64,000 nt of DNA from Dolichospermum sp. FACHB-1091. GTDB taxonomy: Bacteria > Cyanobacteriota > Cyanobacteriia > Cyanobacteriales > Nostocaceae. Location: the NCBI RefSeq assembly GCF_014697585.1, contig NZ_JACJSB010000022.1:1-64000 (forward strand), in the 5' to 3' direction. This document shows, one piece after another, positions 45,657 through 54,888 of the stretch. How positions within the stretch are numbered: the first letter of the stretch is position 1; each line of letters opens with the position of its first letter. A model generated the notes under the pieces. The model was not told the DNA's origin. It worked only from the letters and a program-made list of their open reading frames with translations, and did not search any database. The translations under genes were made by a program, and so were the position numbers.

Positions 45657-46439
45657 CTAGGATTCAGATTTAAAAAATATTTCTTCCGAATTTAAAAATC
45701 TCTTGATAAATCCATAGGGTAACATCTGAATTTGGGAAGGATAAGCAGTAATAGCCCTTTGTTTTTTCTCTTTTACTGATGTAATTGAAAAGCGATAAGC
45801 TGCGGCAATATCTTGTAATTTTAAGAGAATAAATAATGGCGATCGCCAGAATATCCAAATAGGATATTGGAATATTTCTGTTGTAATTCCAGCTTGGTTA
45901 ATTGCCTCTTTTACTAAGCTATAAGTAGCTTCATGATCTCGATGACAATCCTTACGATGAGGTACATAAACTTCTCCTGGTTTGTAAGACTGTAGCAGTT
46001 GAGAAATTTCAGTAATTATCTGTTTTTTTATCTCTAAATTGAGCGTTGATAAACTACCATCTTGGTAATTCAAAAAATGAATCTCTGAACTATTTACTCC
46101 CAAAATACTTAACGCTGTCAAAGATTCTTGTTGACGAATATGGATAAGATTTTGAGTATCTGTATCTAAACCATGAGAACCTCTACCATCAGTTAAAAAA
46201 GCTATAGCTACTGGTATTCCCTGTTCCCTTTTCCTTGCAATCATACCTCCACAACCAAAGGTTTCATCATCTTGATGGGGAGTAAAAACCATTGCTGATT
46301 TTTCAGAAAATTTTAAAGGCTGACTTCCCCAATTTAAAATCCACCATGAAACTAAACTGCAATGAATATATTGCATCTGATTTAGCAGTTTATTCGGCAT
46401 AATTTTCTCTAAAGAGGTTAATGCTTTCTTTCTATTCAT
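45657..46439 (-). CDS. PIG-L (LmbE) family deacetylase
   Basis: 260 residues. MVFTPHQDDETFGCGGMI (about residues 50-67) holds the zinc-binding HxDD, with H and D of VPHRKDCHRDH later. These enzymes remove acetyl groups from GlcNAc-bearing lipids or small thiols. Next to a GT4 gene it probably de-N-acetylates a glycan or lipid-linked sugar. The first 45 residues are a helical extension; the start could be later, at MPNKL. Confidence 0.87.
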   Translation of the reverse strand: MNRKKALTSLEKIMPNKLLNQMQYIHCSLVSWWILNWGSQPLKFSEKSAMVFTPHQDDETFGCGGMIARKREQGIPVAIAFLTDGRGSHGLDTDTQNLIHIRQQESLTALSILGVNSSEIHFLNYQDGSLSTLNLEIKKQIITEISQLLQSYKPGEVYVPHRKDCHRDHEATYSLVKEAINQAGITTEIFQYPIWIFWRSPLFILLKLQDIAAAYRFSITSVKEKKQRAITAYPSQIQMLPYGFIKRFLNSEEIFFKSES

Positions 46440-46897
46440 AATTCTAAATTTAATTCAAGACAAAATTTAATTTGTGTACATCGAGAATAATTATGATAAC
46501 CATTGATTATTATCGGGAATTAGTTTGTGATAATAACTATTATTATGATAATTAACTTTTATGAAACTTATTTATTTTTTCGATTAAATTATCATCAAAA
46601 TATAAAGGTGATAAAAAAATACAAATAAGTTTTTGCACAATATTTTCCCTGAATTTTATTTTCATGAATAATATCAATATCATGTCCGCCCAATCACTTA
46701 CGATATAGTTCATCATTGTATTACCTTTTCCCAATTACCAATTACCCATTACCAGCCTCAACAGATATGATAAGTTTTCAACCGGACATGATATAATCAA
46801 TTTATCAAAAGTCAAAATACTAACATAAATTCAGATTCCCGACTTCTTAGAGAAGTCGGGGATATTGTCACTTATTCAAGAAAATAAACGCTATATA
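46440..46897. repeat. Intergenic stretch with inverted repeats and ATTACC array
   Basis: No gene is supported; a 60-codon frame at 46552-46734 has no family. ATATCATGTCCG (46677-46688) and CGGACATGATAT (46783-46794) are inverted copies 118 bp end to end, perhaps a MITE. Between them is a short ATTACC-type array (46735-46753). Copy 4 of the CCCCGACTTCTT palindrome is at 46833-46864, 34 bases past the stop of the beta-propeller gene. Confidence 0.6.
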
Positions 46898-49144
46898 TCA
46901 TAAGTTTAATTGGTAAACAAGCACCTTTCCTTGCCAATTTTCCTCCACAAACACGAGATATTGACCATTAGCACGACGAAAAGCACGGATACCGTAGGGA
47001 ATATCAACCCAGCCACTTTTATTACCAACTTCTGGACCTGGACTCATCTTTTTGACTAATTCACCCGTTGCTGCTTTGTAAACATATACCTCTGCGGTTT
47101 TTACTGTTACTGCAAAGACATAATCACCAGCTATACTCATAGCTGCGGTCGAGACTTTTCGCTGACCAGTAGTATCATAAGGAACTACAGTTCGCCATTT
47201 TGGGGTGGGATTTCCCCGACTCCAATTATCAAAGCGCACAATTTCCGATCCTACTACTCCAGTGTCGTCACCAAATGCAGGATGTTCAATAGTAAAACCT
47301 GATAAATACATAGTATCTGTTTCGGGAAAATATTCAATTCTTCGCAAGTCATTAAAGATGCTAGGAGTCTTAATTTTTTGCATCGAACTATAGCTATAAA
47401 TCGGGTTTCCTTTATTATCTATTCCCTGTAAAGGATAACGACGAATACCATCTTTAATTCGCAAAGTTTTCCAAACATCACCTTTACTATCTACCCACCA
47501 ACCTCCCATATAAGGATAGTCTTCGCTACTATCATACTCATTTTTTTCAAATGCACCATTGCCATTAATATCACGCCAAATCCACTCTCCTTTTTCTGGT
47601 TGATAGGGTGGCCAATTTCCAGTAATAGATTTACCTTCATTATTAGTACCAACAAACATTCCCGCAGGAATAGCAATTTTCCCATCTGTATTCGGTTGAA
47701 AACGATAAATTTGTAAAAAACCGCCGAACATATCTGTCAGAAATAAAAAAGGTTTTCCTTGAATACGACGCACAAAAGTACCATCTGGTGATGTATGTAA
47801 ACGGGGATCTTGAGAATATTTAAAAGGATTAACGGTGTAAGCTTTATAAGTCCATTGTTTACCAGCCGGCTTACTATAATCCATGACATATTGTTCTTGT
47901 TTAGTAAATAGATTAACACCATCTGTTTGTGGATCGGTATCTGCATTATCTACAAATATTAATCCTAGTAATTGCCATTGTATTTGTCCTGATGGAGAGA
48001 ATTTTCTTAAATCTGTTCCTGATTTATTAAAACCATTATTGTTGATATAAATATTGCCTTTACTATCTGTACCAACTCCCGTAATTCCGTAGAGTTTTGA
48101 TGTTTTTACCTCTCCTGGTACACCACCAAAAATACCTTTTTTATCGCCAAAACTATCTACACGAACTGGTTGATTATTGATATTATAAATCAGCAATTGT
48201 TGATTAATACCATTTTCTCCTACTAACAATCTACCTCGATTATCAATAGCTAATGCTGATGGTTTATCAATATCTATAATTTCTTGGGGTAATTTCTTGC
48301 CTGTTTGAGAATAATTGACAATTTTTCCAGATGTCCCACTTTTTTGATTTTCAATAATCCATAAACTGCCTTTTTTATCAACTGTGATATGTCCTGGATT
48401 AGTTAGAGTAAATCTATTTAATTCTTCCATGGTTTCAGTATTATAAACCCGAACAATGTTTTCACCAGCATTGCTAACAAATAGTTTATTATCTACCGTT
48501 GCTAGTCCAGTTACTTGATTGCTTTTGCTGGTAATTAACATACTTTTATCCCAGCCATTTCCTTTTTCAAAAGGTGCAGGTTTTCCTTTTAAATCATAAC
48601 GTCTCACACAGTACCAAATTTGATCTTTGGGAGGATAATCTTCCTTGGTTTGATCCATTCCCCCTTGAGACATAGCAATATAAATATATTTGTTATCTAC
48701 TGTTATTGCTTTACCTCCCAAACGATTCCAACCATGTGTATCTTCGAGGATAAAAATTGGTTTACCATCTTTATAAATTCCTGCTTCGCTACCAGCTTCA
48801 TCCCAATAACTATTGGTATAAATAGTCCCATCATCCTTGACATACATTCCCTCAATATTATTTTGTACTCGCAATTTACCATTACCAATGGTATTTCCTA
48901 ACCAGGAAGTTGTATAAGTAATTTCAGAACTTTTAGATACTTTATTTTTTAGCTGAATTTTGGTATTGGCCGTATTTCCTAAATCCATTTTCATTCCTAT
49001 GAATGTGACTATTAGTCCACAGGTTACACCAAGAAAAATGTTAAATATTATTTTTTTTCGCCAATATCTACTCCGAAATAAAGTATTAATATATTGGTTA
49101 ATCTTGTGGCGAATTTCACTAAGCTGAAATAATTTATTGTTCAT
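46898..49144 (-). CDS. Membrane-anchored beta-propeller protein (NHL/SMP-30-like)
   Basis: 748 residues. A membrane helix at about 33-53 with basic flanks (FRSRYWRKK before it) leaves the rest outside. The body is a chain of beta blades with motifs such as GLATVDNKLFVSNAGENIVRVY, GHITVDKKGSLWI, LAIDNRGRLLVGENG and VGTDSKGNIYINNNG, typical of NHL/SMP-30 and YVTN propellers; a late DINGNGAFEKNEYD stretch is EF-hand-like. No catalytic residues were recognised. It is set among glycosyltransferases and could bind or process polysaccharide on the cell surface; this is inference. Confidence 0.75.
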   Translation of the reverse strand: MNNKLFQLSEIRHKINQYINTLFRSRYWRKKIIFNIFLGVTCGLIVTFIGMKMDLGNTANTKIQLKNKVSKSSEITYTTSWLGNTIGNGKLRVQNNIEGMYVKDDGTIYTNSYWDEAGSEAGIYKDGKPIFILEDTHGWNRLGGKAITVDNKYIYIAMSQGGMDQTKEDYPPKDQIWYCVRRYDLKGKPAPFEKGNGWDKSMLITSKSNQVTGLATVDNKLFVSNAGENIVRVYNTETMEELNRFTLTNPGHITVDKKGSLWIIENQKSGTSGKIVNYSQTGKKLPQEIIDIDKPSALAIDNRGRLLVGENGINQQLLIYNINNQPVRVDSFGDKKGIFGGVPGEVKTSKLYGITGVGTDSKGNIYINNNGFNKSGTDLRKFSPSGQIQWQLLGLIFVDNADTDPQTDGVNLFTKQEQYVMDYSKPAGKQWTYKAYTVNPFKYSQDPRLHTSPDGTFVRRIQGKPFLFLTDMFGGFLQIYRFQPNTDGKIAIPAGMFVGTNNEGKSITGNWPPYQPEKGEWIWRDINGNGAFEKNEYDSSEDYPYMGGWWVDSKGDVWKTLRIKDGIRRYPLQGIDNKGNPIYSYSSMQKIKTPSIFNDLRRIEYFPETDTMYLSGFTIEHPAFGDDTGVVGSEIVRFDNWSRGNPTPKWRTVVPYDTTGQRKVSTAAMSIAGDYVFAVTVKTAEVYVYKAATGELVKKMSPGPEVGNKSGWVDIPYGIRAFRRANGQYLVFVEENWQGKVLVYQLNL

Positions 49145-49468
49145 AGCAATTTTTTAATTATCAGTTAATCAACCATTAAAAATGTTTCAAAAGCCAGGTA
49201 ATCTGCTTGAAAAACTTCTAATTTACATTTCTTACTCATAAACTAACAAATAAACATGAATCTGTGTATTATTTCATCGAAACTTCATCAAATCAATAAA
49301 ATATACTTTAAAAATAACTACATTATGGAATACTCTTATTCTCTTAGGTAGGTTCTGGAATACTCTAAATATATTTTTTTGATATATTTTGCTTATAGAA
49401 ATAAAATATTTTTCAGATTTAAGCTGATTTTAATTTCCAGCTTTGTATGAGAAGATAATACTGAAAAA
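49145..49468. promoter_or_regulatory. AT-rich divergent promoter region
   Basis: The beta-propeller gene and the GT4 gene diverge from these 324 bases. The stretch has many AT-rich runs. I saw no gene, repeat or recognisable operator, apart from the direct repeat TGGAATACTCT (49325-49335 and 49357-49367). Confidence 0.4.
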
Positions 49469-50650
49469 ATGATCTTGGTAATGGAACGTAAAGATACAAA
49501 ATCCAATACACAATCTGCGGCGATTTTGACCTTGGGTACGGGTTGGTTTCCTAAAACCCCCGGAGGATTAGAACGATATATTTATGAATTAACTCACAAA
49601 TTAGCAGCACAGAAAGATGAAATAGAATTGTGTGGAGTTGGTTTACCAGCAGATGCAAAAAATACACAAATTAAGTTAACTAATTTAGCTAATCCAGATA
49701 GTAAAATTAGTTCTAGACTATTCTCAATTCGTGATAACTTTAAAAAAACAAGATTAGGCAAACCTGACGCAATTAATCTCCATTTTGCATTATACAGTTT
49801 TCCAATTTTAGACATCTTACCCAAGGGAATACCTGTTACCTTTAACTTTCATGGTCCTTGGGCTTCCGAAAGTCAAGAAGAAGTAATTAATAAAAAATTT
49901 GGTATTTGGCTAAAACAAAAATTAATAGAACAAAGCACTTATAATCGGTGTGATCGCTTTATTGTTCTTAGTAAAGCTTTTGGTCAGATATTACATCAAA
50001 AATATCAAATTCCCTGGCAAAAAATTCACATCATTCCTGGTGGAGTTGATATTGATCATTTTCAAAATAATTTATCACGTCAAGAAGCAAGAATAAAACT
50101 AGGTTGGCCAAGTGATAGAAGAATATTATTTACTTCCCGTCGCTTAGTTCATAGAATGGGAATTGATAAATTATTAGCAGCAATTGCTATGATTAAAATA
50201 CAAGTTCCTGACATTTGGTTAGCAATAGCTGGCCGTGGTCATATTCAGGCTTTACTTCAACAAAAAACTCAAGAATTAGGTTTAGAAAATCATGTCAAAT
50301 TTCTGGGTTTTCTACCTGATGAACATTTACCTCTAGCTTATCAATCTGCTGATTTAACTATAATGCCTAGTCAATCTTTTGAGGGGTTTGGATTAGCTAT
50401 TCTTGAATCTTTAGCTTGTGGTACTCCGGTTTTATGTACCCCTGTGGGGGGAATGCCAGAAATTTTACAAGGCTTTTCTCCAGGTTTAATTACTGAATCA
50501 ATCACGGTGGAAAGTATCGCTGATAAGTTAACACAAATTATGTTAGGTAAACTTCCTTTACCTTCTAGGGAAGAATGTCGTAATTACACAATTAAATATT
50601 ATAATTGGACCAATATCGCTCAAGAAGTTCGTCAAGTTATCCTGGCTTAA
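49469..50650 (+). CDS. Glycosyltransferase family 4
   Basis: 393 residues. TLGTGWFPKTPGGLERYIYEL is the Gly-rich acceptor loop; VTFNFHGPWASESQ, IPGGVDIDHF, FTSRRLVHRMGIDKLL, and MPSQSFEGFGLAILESLACGTPV (E-x7-E) follow. The ATG at 49481 is an alternative start that removes four residues. It is 29 bases before another GT4 gene, so the two form a pair working on one glycan. Confidence 0.9.
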   Translation: MILVMERKDTKSNTQSAAILTLGTGWFPKTPGGLERYIYELTHKLAAQKDEIELCGVGLPADAKNTQIKLTNLANPDSKISSRLFSIRDNFKKTRLGKPDAINLHFALYSFPILDILPKGIPVTFNFHGPWASESQEEVINKKFGIWLKQKLIEQSTYNRCDRFIVLSKAFGQILHQKYQIPWQKIHIIPGGVDIDHFQNNLSRQEARIKLGWPSDRRILFTSRRLVHRMGIDKLLAAIAMIKIQVPDIWLAIAGRGHIQALLQQKTQELGLENHVKFLGFLPDEHLPLAYQSADLTIMPSQSFEGFGLAILESLACGTPVLCTPVGGMPEILQGFSPGLITESITVESIADKLTQIMLGKLPLPSREECRNYTIKYYNWTNIAQEVRQVILA

Positions 50651-50679
50651 ATTGATTATATAAATTCCATGAAAATTGT

Positions 50680-51816
50680 ATGAAAATTCTATTTTTAGAT
50701 CAAAGTGGTAAACCTGGTGGTGCTGAATTGTGTTTAGCAGATATTGCTAAACCTTATGGTAAAAATGCTCTGGTTGGTTTATTTGCAGATGGTGATTTTA
50801 GAAAGTTACTCGAAAACCATCAAATTCCTGTGGAGGTTTTAACAACTCAACCAATTAATGTTAATAAAGAAAGTGGTTTATTACAAGCATTAAGCAGTTT
50901 AGGACAAATCATACCTTTAATTAATCAGGTCTGTCAACGGGCAAAGAATTATGATTTAATCTATGCTAATACCCAAAAGGCTTTAATTGTCGGAGCAATA
51001 TCTAGTTTATTAGCTCGTCGTCCTCTGGTTTATCATTTACATGATATTCTTTCCTTAGAACATTTTAGCCAAACTAATCTACAAGTTGCTGTTAATTTAA
51101 TTAATGTTTGTGCGGCTTTGGTAATTGCTAATTCTCAAGCTAGTAAAATGGCTTTTTTAAAGGCTGGAGGAAAATCAAATTTAGTTCACGTTGTTTATAA
51201 TGGTTTTGATATAAAAAATTACGATGTTGATGAGTTAGAAGTTATCAATCTCAGGAAAAATCTCCAATTAGAAGATAAATTTGTGATTGGACATTTTAGC
51301 CGTCTTTCTCCTTGGAAGGGACAACATATTTTAATTGATGCTCTTTCCCTATGTCCAGAAAATGTGATAGTAATTTTAGTTGGTGATGCTTTATTTGGTG
51401 AACAGGAATATGTGCAGAATCTTCACCACCAAGTAACTGCATTGGGGTTAGAAAATCGAGTCAAATTTTTGGGATTTCGCTCGGATATTCCCCAATTAAT
51501 GACTATGTGTGATTTAATTACTCATAGTTCTACCGCACCTGAACCTTTTGGAAGGGTTATTATTGAAGCTATGCTGTGCGGTAAACCTGTTATTGCTGCT
51601 GAAGCTGGAGGTGTAATAGAATTAGTAGAAAATGGTATTAATGGTTTTTTAGTCACACCTGGAAAACCTGAAGAATTAGCGCAAGTAATTAATAATTGTC
51701 TTCAAGATTCTGCAAAAACGGCGATGATTGCTAATCATGCTAAAATTACTGCTAGTCAACGTTTTGATGTTAATATTATTAATCAGCAAATTCAAGAATT
51801 ATTAAAATTAATTTAA
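50680..51816 (+). CDS. Glycosyltransferase family 4
   Basis: 378 residues. MKILFLDQSGKPGGAELCL opens the fold; YHLHDILS, VVYNGFDIKNY, GHFSRLSPWKGQHILIDAL and STAPEPFGRVIIEAMLCGKPVIAAE carry the donor motif. Its stop codon TAA (51814-51816) is formed by the first three bases of a 123-bp repeat element, so the C-terminus may have been trimmed or reset by that insertion. The protein end (INQQIQELLKLI) looks natural, so little has been lost. Confidence 0.9.
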   Translation: MKILFLDQSGKPGGAELCLADIAKPYGKNALVGLFADGDFRKLLENHQIPVEVLTTQPINVNKESGLLQALSSLGQIIPLINQVCQRAKNYDLIYANTQKALIVGAISSLLARRPLVYHLHDILSLEHFSQTNLQVAVNLINVCAALVIANSQASKMAFLKAGGKSNLVHVVYNGFDIKNYDVDELEVINLRKNLQLEDKFVIGHFSRLSPWKGQHILIDALSLCPENVIVILVGDALFGEQEYVQNLHHQVTALGLENRVKFLGFRSDIPQLMTMCDLITHSSTAPEPFGRVIIEAMLCGKPVIAAEAGGVIELVENGINGFLVTPGKPEELAQVINNCLQDSAKTAMIANHAKITASQRFDVNIINQQIQELLKLI

Positions 51817-51936
51817 GTAGGTTGGCGTTAAAAATTGTCGTTATAGTCAGGGAACAGGGTACGGGGAACAGAAAAGAGGTTTCGAGCAACTTTACTGTTC
51901 GTTACTTGTGTCAGTTTTTTTCCGTTCACCTATTTA
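51814..51936 (+). repeat. 123-bp TAAGTAGGTT element, direct copy
   Basis: Starts TAAGTAGGTTGGCG and ends CGTTCACCTATTTA. It matches the inverted copy 18587-18709 along its length, and partly 3256-3346. Imperfect terminal inverted repeats (TAAGTAGGT/ACCTATTTA) and lack of any gene suggest a MITE. The middle differs most between copies. Confidence 0.85.
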
Positions 51937-51945
51937 GCAGAACTC

Positions 51946-51978
51946 AGATCCTCGACTTCTTAGAGAAGTCGGATATCT
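51946..51978. repeat. ATCCCCGACTTCTT palindrome, copy 5
   Basis: AGATCCTCGACTTCTTAG pairs with AGAAGTCGGATATCT. It lies just beyond the 123-bp element and 84 bases before the ABC ATPase gene. Confidence 0.75.
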
Positions 51979-52061
51979 GGATTTTAAGAAAAAATGTATA
52001 CTATGGGTATGGGTGGAAATTCTCCGCTTCTATAAATTAATAAGTTGTGAAGTGAATTGTC

Positions 52062-53309
52062 GTGGCTAAAGTTGTATTAGAAAACGTTTATAAAAGCTTT
52101 CCCTCCCGCAGTGGGGAATCTGCAAAGGGACACACAGACGGTTCTGATGATGTCAGTGTTTTACGACGCATTAATTTAACTATTGCTGATGGTGAATTTA
52201 TGGTGTTGGTGGGTCCTTCTGGTTGCGGTAAAAGCACTTTGTTGAGGTTAATCGCTGGTTTGGAGGTGATGACTGGTGGTAACATTTCTGTGGGCGATCG
52301 CTTAATTAACGATTTACCCCCTAAAGCTAGAGATATCGCCATGGTGTTTCAAAATTACGCTCTCTACCCTCACATGACTGTATATGATAACATCGCTTTT
52401 GGTTTACGTCGTCAGTTTGGTGATCAGGAAGCAGGGAAAACAAAATTTACTCAATGGAGTGAAAATCTATTGGTAGGTTTAACGAAAAAGTTACCTAAAA
52501 AACTACGCTATATTTCCCCAAGGGAAAGAATTGTCGCTGAACGGGTCGAAAAAGTTGCGGTTTTATTACAAATTGAAGCTTTGTTAAATCGTTTACCTAA
52601 ACAATTGTCTGGAGGACAGAGACAACGGGTAGCATTAGGAAGAGCGATCGCTCGTAATCCGCAAGTATTCTTAATGGATGAACCATTATCTAATTTGGAT
52701 GCTAAACTTCGCGCGGAAACTCGTAGTCAAATTGTCAAGTTACAACATCAATTGGGAACAACGACAATTTATGTTACCCATGATCAAACTGAAGCGATGA
52801 CTATGGGCGATCGCATTGCTATTATGTCAGAAGGTAAGATCCAGCAAGTCGCACCTCCCTTAGAACTTTATCACCGTCCTGCGAATCGCTTTGTGGCTGA
52901 ATTTATTGGTTCTCCACCCATGAATTTTATCCCAGTGGAATTTCACGCACCTTTATTAATTATCCATGCTAACTTTCGTTTCACTCTTCCAGATATTTGG
53001 GGAAATGCTTTACAACCTTATGACGGAAAAACCTTAATGTTGGGTATTCGTCCAGAACATTTAACTTTGAGTGTACCTGCTACCAAGAATTTACCAGTAA
53101 AAGTTGATTTGGTAGAAAATTTAGGAAATGATACTTTTTTATCTGTGACAATTTCTGATCCTGAGCTACACAATCCAGATGGAAAATCTTTACAGGTAAG
53201 AGTTACCTCAGATAGATTCATAAATATAGATGAGCAGCTTTGGTTATCTCTTGTACCTGATAAGCTGCATTTTTTTGATCCGGAAACTGAGTTAGCAATA
53301 TTCCCATAA
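52062..53309 (+). CDS. Sugar ABC transporter ATPase (UgpC/MalK type)
   Basis: 415 residues from GTG. Walker A VGPSGCGKST (about residues 51-60), Q-loop MVFQNYALYPHMTVYDN, signature LSGGQRQRVALGRAIA, Walker B VFLMDEPLSNLD and the H-loop VTHDQTEAMT; the C-terminal third (IRPEHLTLSVP) is the OB/TOBE regulatory domain of MalK. An extra ~45 residues lie between the Q-loop and signature (FGDQEAGKTKFTQWSENLL). It powers uptake of a sugar or glycerol-3-phosphate. The membrane subunits are not nearby, common for a shared MsiK-like ATPase. Confidence 0.92.
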   Translation: MAKVVLENVYKSFPSRSGESAKGHTDGSDDVSVLRRINLTIADGEFMVLVGPSGCGKSTLLRLIAGLEVMTGGNISVGDRLINDLPPKARDIAMVFQNYALYPHMTVYDNIAFGLRRQFGDQEAGKTKFTQWSENLLVGLTKKLPKKLRYISPRERIVAERVEKVAVLLQIEALLNRLPKQLSGGQRQRVALGRAIARNPQVFLMDEPLSNLDAKLRAETRSQIVKLQHQLGTTTIYVTHDQTEAMTMGDRIAIMSEGKIQQVAPPLELYHRPANRFVAEFIGSPPMNFIPVEFHAPLLIIHANFRFTLPDIWGNALQPYDGKTLMLGIRPEHLTLSVPATKNLPVKVDLVENLGNDTFLSVTISDPELHNPDGKSLQVRVTSDRFINIDEQLWLSLVPDKLHFFDPETELAIFP

Positions 53310-53324
53310 CTCATGCGTAAGTAT

Positions 53325-53343
53325 ACTTAAAACGGTTTTAAGT
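53325..53343. terminator. Possible bidirectional AT-rich terminator
   Basis: ACTTAAAAC (53325-53333) and GTTTTAAGT (53335-53343) are perfect inverted arms between two convergent genes. The stem is AT-rich, so function is uncertain. Confidence 0.35.
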
Positions 53344-53360
53344 TTCTACTTCATCTTTAT

Positions 53361-53912
53361 TCACTTATTTGCTTTGCGATAATCCCAAGGGTCAATAAAT
53401 TTACCATCACCCCAAATACCAATCTTTTGCTGTTGCGCTTGCGCTTCGGCTTCTTGTACTATATTCCTGCTAGGACATTTGTTTAAATACTGACGATATA
53501 CTTTAGCTAATCCTTCTTTTAACAATACTTGCTGTAAAAACGTGCCATCTTTTAAACGCACTTCGGCAATTTTTCTCCCATAGCGATCACTATCTGTAAT
53601 ATTTAACTTAACGCGATTGTCTGTTTGTTTGATCAGTTCCTCTACCCGTGTTTTTGCTTTCACGCCCCAAGTAAACTGATTCACATCCTGAGTAATTTTA
53701 CTCCTCTTTTCTGTCTGAGAATGGGGTATTTCTGGAGCATCAATACAAGCAAACCGCACTGTCAATTTTTTTTCATTGGCGATTTTTAATACCAGTGTGT
53801 CACCATCACTTACCCGTTCAACTATATCAGCTTGAGGAGTAAATAGACTATTGCACCCCATTAAGCTTATGGAGATCATAGCAGCACCTAGCAAAATTAA
53901 CCCTTGTCTCAT
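53361..53912 (-). CDS. Thermonuclease-family lipoprotein (SNase-like)
   Basis: 183 residues. Signal peptide with lipobox LMGC (C20), so the mature protein is a lipoprotein. The SNase fold follows: VSDGDTLVL, VRFACIDAPEIPHSQ with the catalytic Arg and Glu, and DSDRYGRKIAEV with the second Arg; LLKEGLAKVYRQY and EAQAQQQKIGIW complete it. It would cut DNA or RNA outside the cytoplasmic membrane. It lies 31 bases after the methyltransferase gene's stop on the same strand. Confidence 0.9.
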   Translation of the reverse strand: MRQGLILLGAAMISISLMGCNSLFTPQADIVERVSDGDTLVLKIANEKKLTVRFACIDAPEIPHSQTEKRSKITQDVNQFTWGVKAKTRVEELIKQTDNRVKLNITDSDRYGRKIAEVRLKDGTFLQQVLLKEGLAKVYRQYLNKCPSRNIVQEAEAQAQQQKIGIWGDGKFIDPWDYRKANK

Positions 53913-53943
53913 AAAAATAAGCAGTATTTAGAGAATTTCATTA

Positions 53944-54726
53944 TTACCCATAAATTCTTTGTCTGTTAGCTTCATATAACATTAAAGCCGCAGTAATTCC
54001 CACATTTAAAGATTCCACCCCAGGACTGAGGGGAATTTTCACTTTAACATCCGCCAAAGCAGCTAAATCCTTTGATAATCCTGCTCCTTCATTACCCAAT
54101 AATATTAAACTAGGTTTACGCCAGTCTACTTGCCAATAAGTTAAATTGGCATTGGGTAATGTGGCTACTATTTGCATTCCTGCTTGTTGACTTTGGTAAA
54201 CTGTGGCTTTCAAATCTTCACTCACAGCCTTAGGTAAACGAAACCATTGACCAGCAGAAGCCCGTAAAACCTTGGGATTATCTAGATCTACACTATCTTC
54301 GCTTAACCACAAACCTGATGCCCCTGCGGCTGCGGCTGTACGAATGATAGTTCCCAAATTACCAGGATCTTGAACAGTTTCCAAAGCCAGAACTAAACCG
54401 GTAAAAGGAATTTTTTTTGGTTGTCCGTCTCTTTGGGCGATCGCTACTATACCGTCAGGATTGACAGTTGTGGCCATAGCTGCTAGGATTTCTGGGCTGA
54501 CAACCTCTGCGCGATCGCACTGATTACAAACAACTTTCCATAATTGGGGATGAGCCATTTCCCATTGAGGGGTACAGCATACCGCATTTAAAGCATAACT
54601 AACCGTACAAGCCTCTTCTACCAAATGAGTTCCTTCCAATAAAAAAAGCTGCTGTTTATTTCTCTCCTTAGTGGAGTGCAACTTGCGGATTTGTTTAACT
54701 AGGGAATTTTGTAAACTTGTTAACAC
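53944..54726 (-). CDS. SpoU/TrmH-family RNA 2'-O-methyltransferase
   Basis: 260 residues. An N-terminal substrate-binding domain (KLHSTKERNKQQLFLLEGTHLVEEA) precedes the SPOUT knot: LVLALETVQDPGNLGTIIRTA (motif 1), LILLGNEGAGLS (motif 2) and IPLSPGVESLNVGITAALMLYE (motif 3). It methylates a ribose in rRNA or tRNA with SAM; whether this is RlmB-like is not decided. Convergent/divergent neighbours do not help. Confidence 0.92.
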   Translation of the reverse strand: MLTSLQNSLVKQIRKLHSTKERNKQQLFLLEGTHLVEEACTVSYALNAVCCTPQWEMAHPQLWKVVCNQCDRAEVVSPEILAAMATTVNPDGIVAIAQRDGQPKKIPFTGLVLALETVQDPGNLGTIIRTAAAAGASGLWLSEDSVDLDNPKVLRASAGQWFRLPKAVSEDLKATVYQSQQAGMQIVATLPNANLTYWQVDWRKPSLILLGNEGAGLSKDLAALADVKVKIPLSPGVESLNVGITAALMLYEANRQRIYG

Positions 54727-54888
54727 AATCTTAGATTTGAGATTTCGGACTTGAGATCAATCCAAAGTTGATATGCAGAATTTGGTAATAGAACCAAAGG
54801 ACAATCCCAAATACTTATTATAGCGTTAGTTGATATTTGCTCACGACACTAAAAAATCAAATATGAGTCCTATATTAGCAGATCAAGC

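Noticed and set aside
46552-46734. 60-codon minus-strand frame
   Set aside because: AT-rich, no family, and it starts next to an ATTACC repeat.
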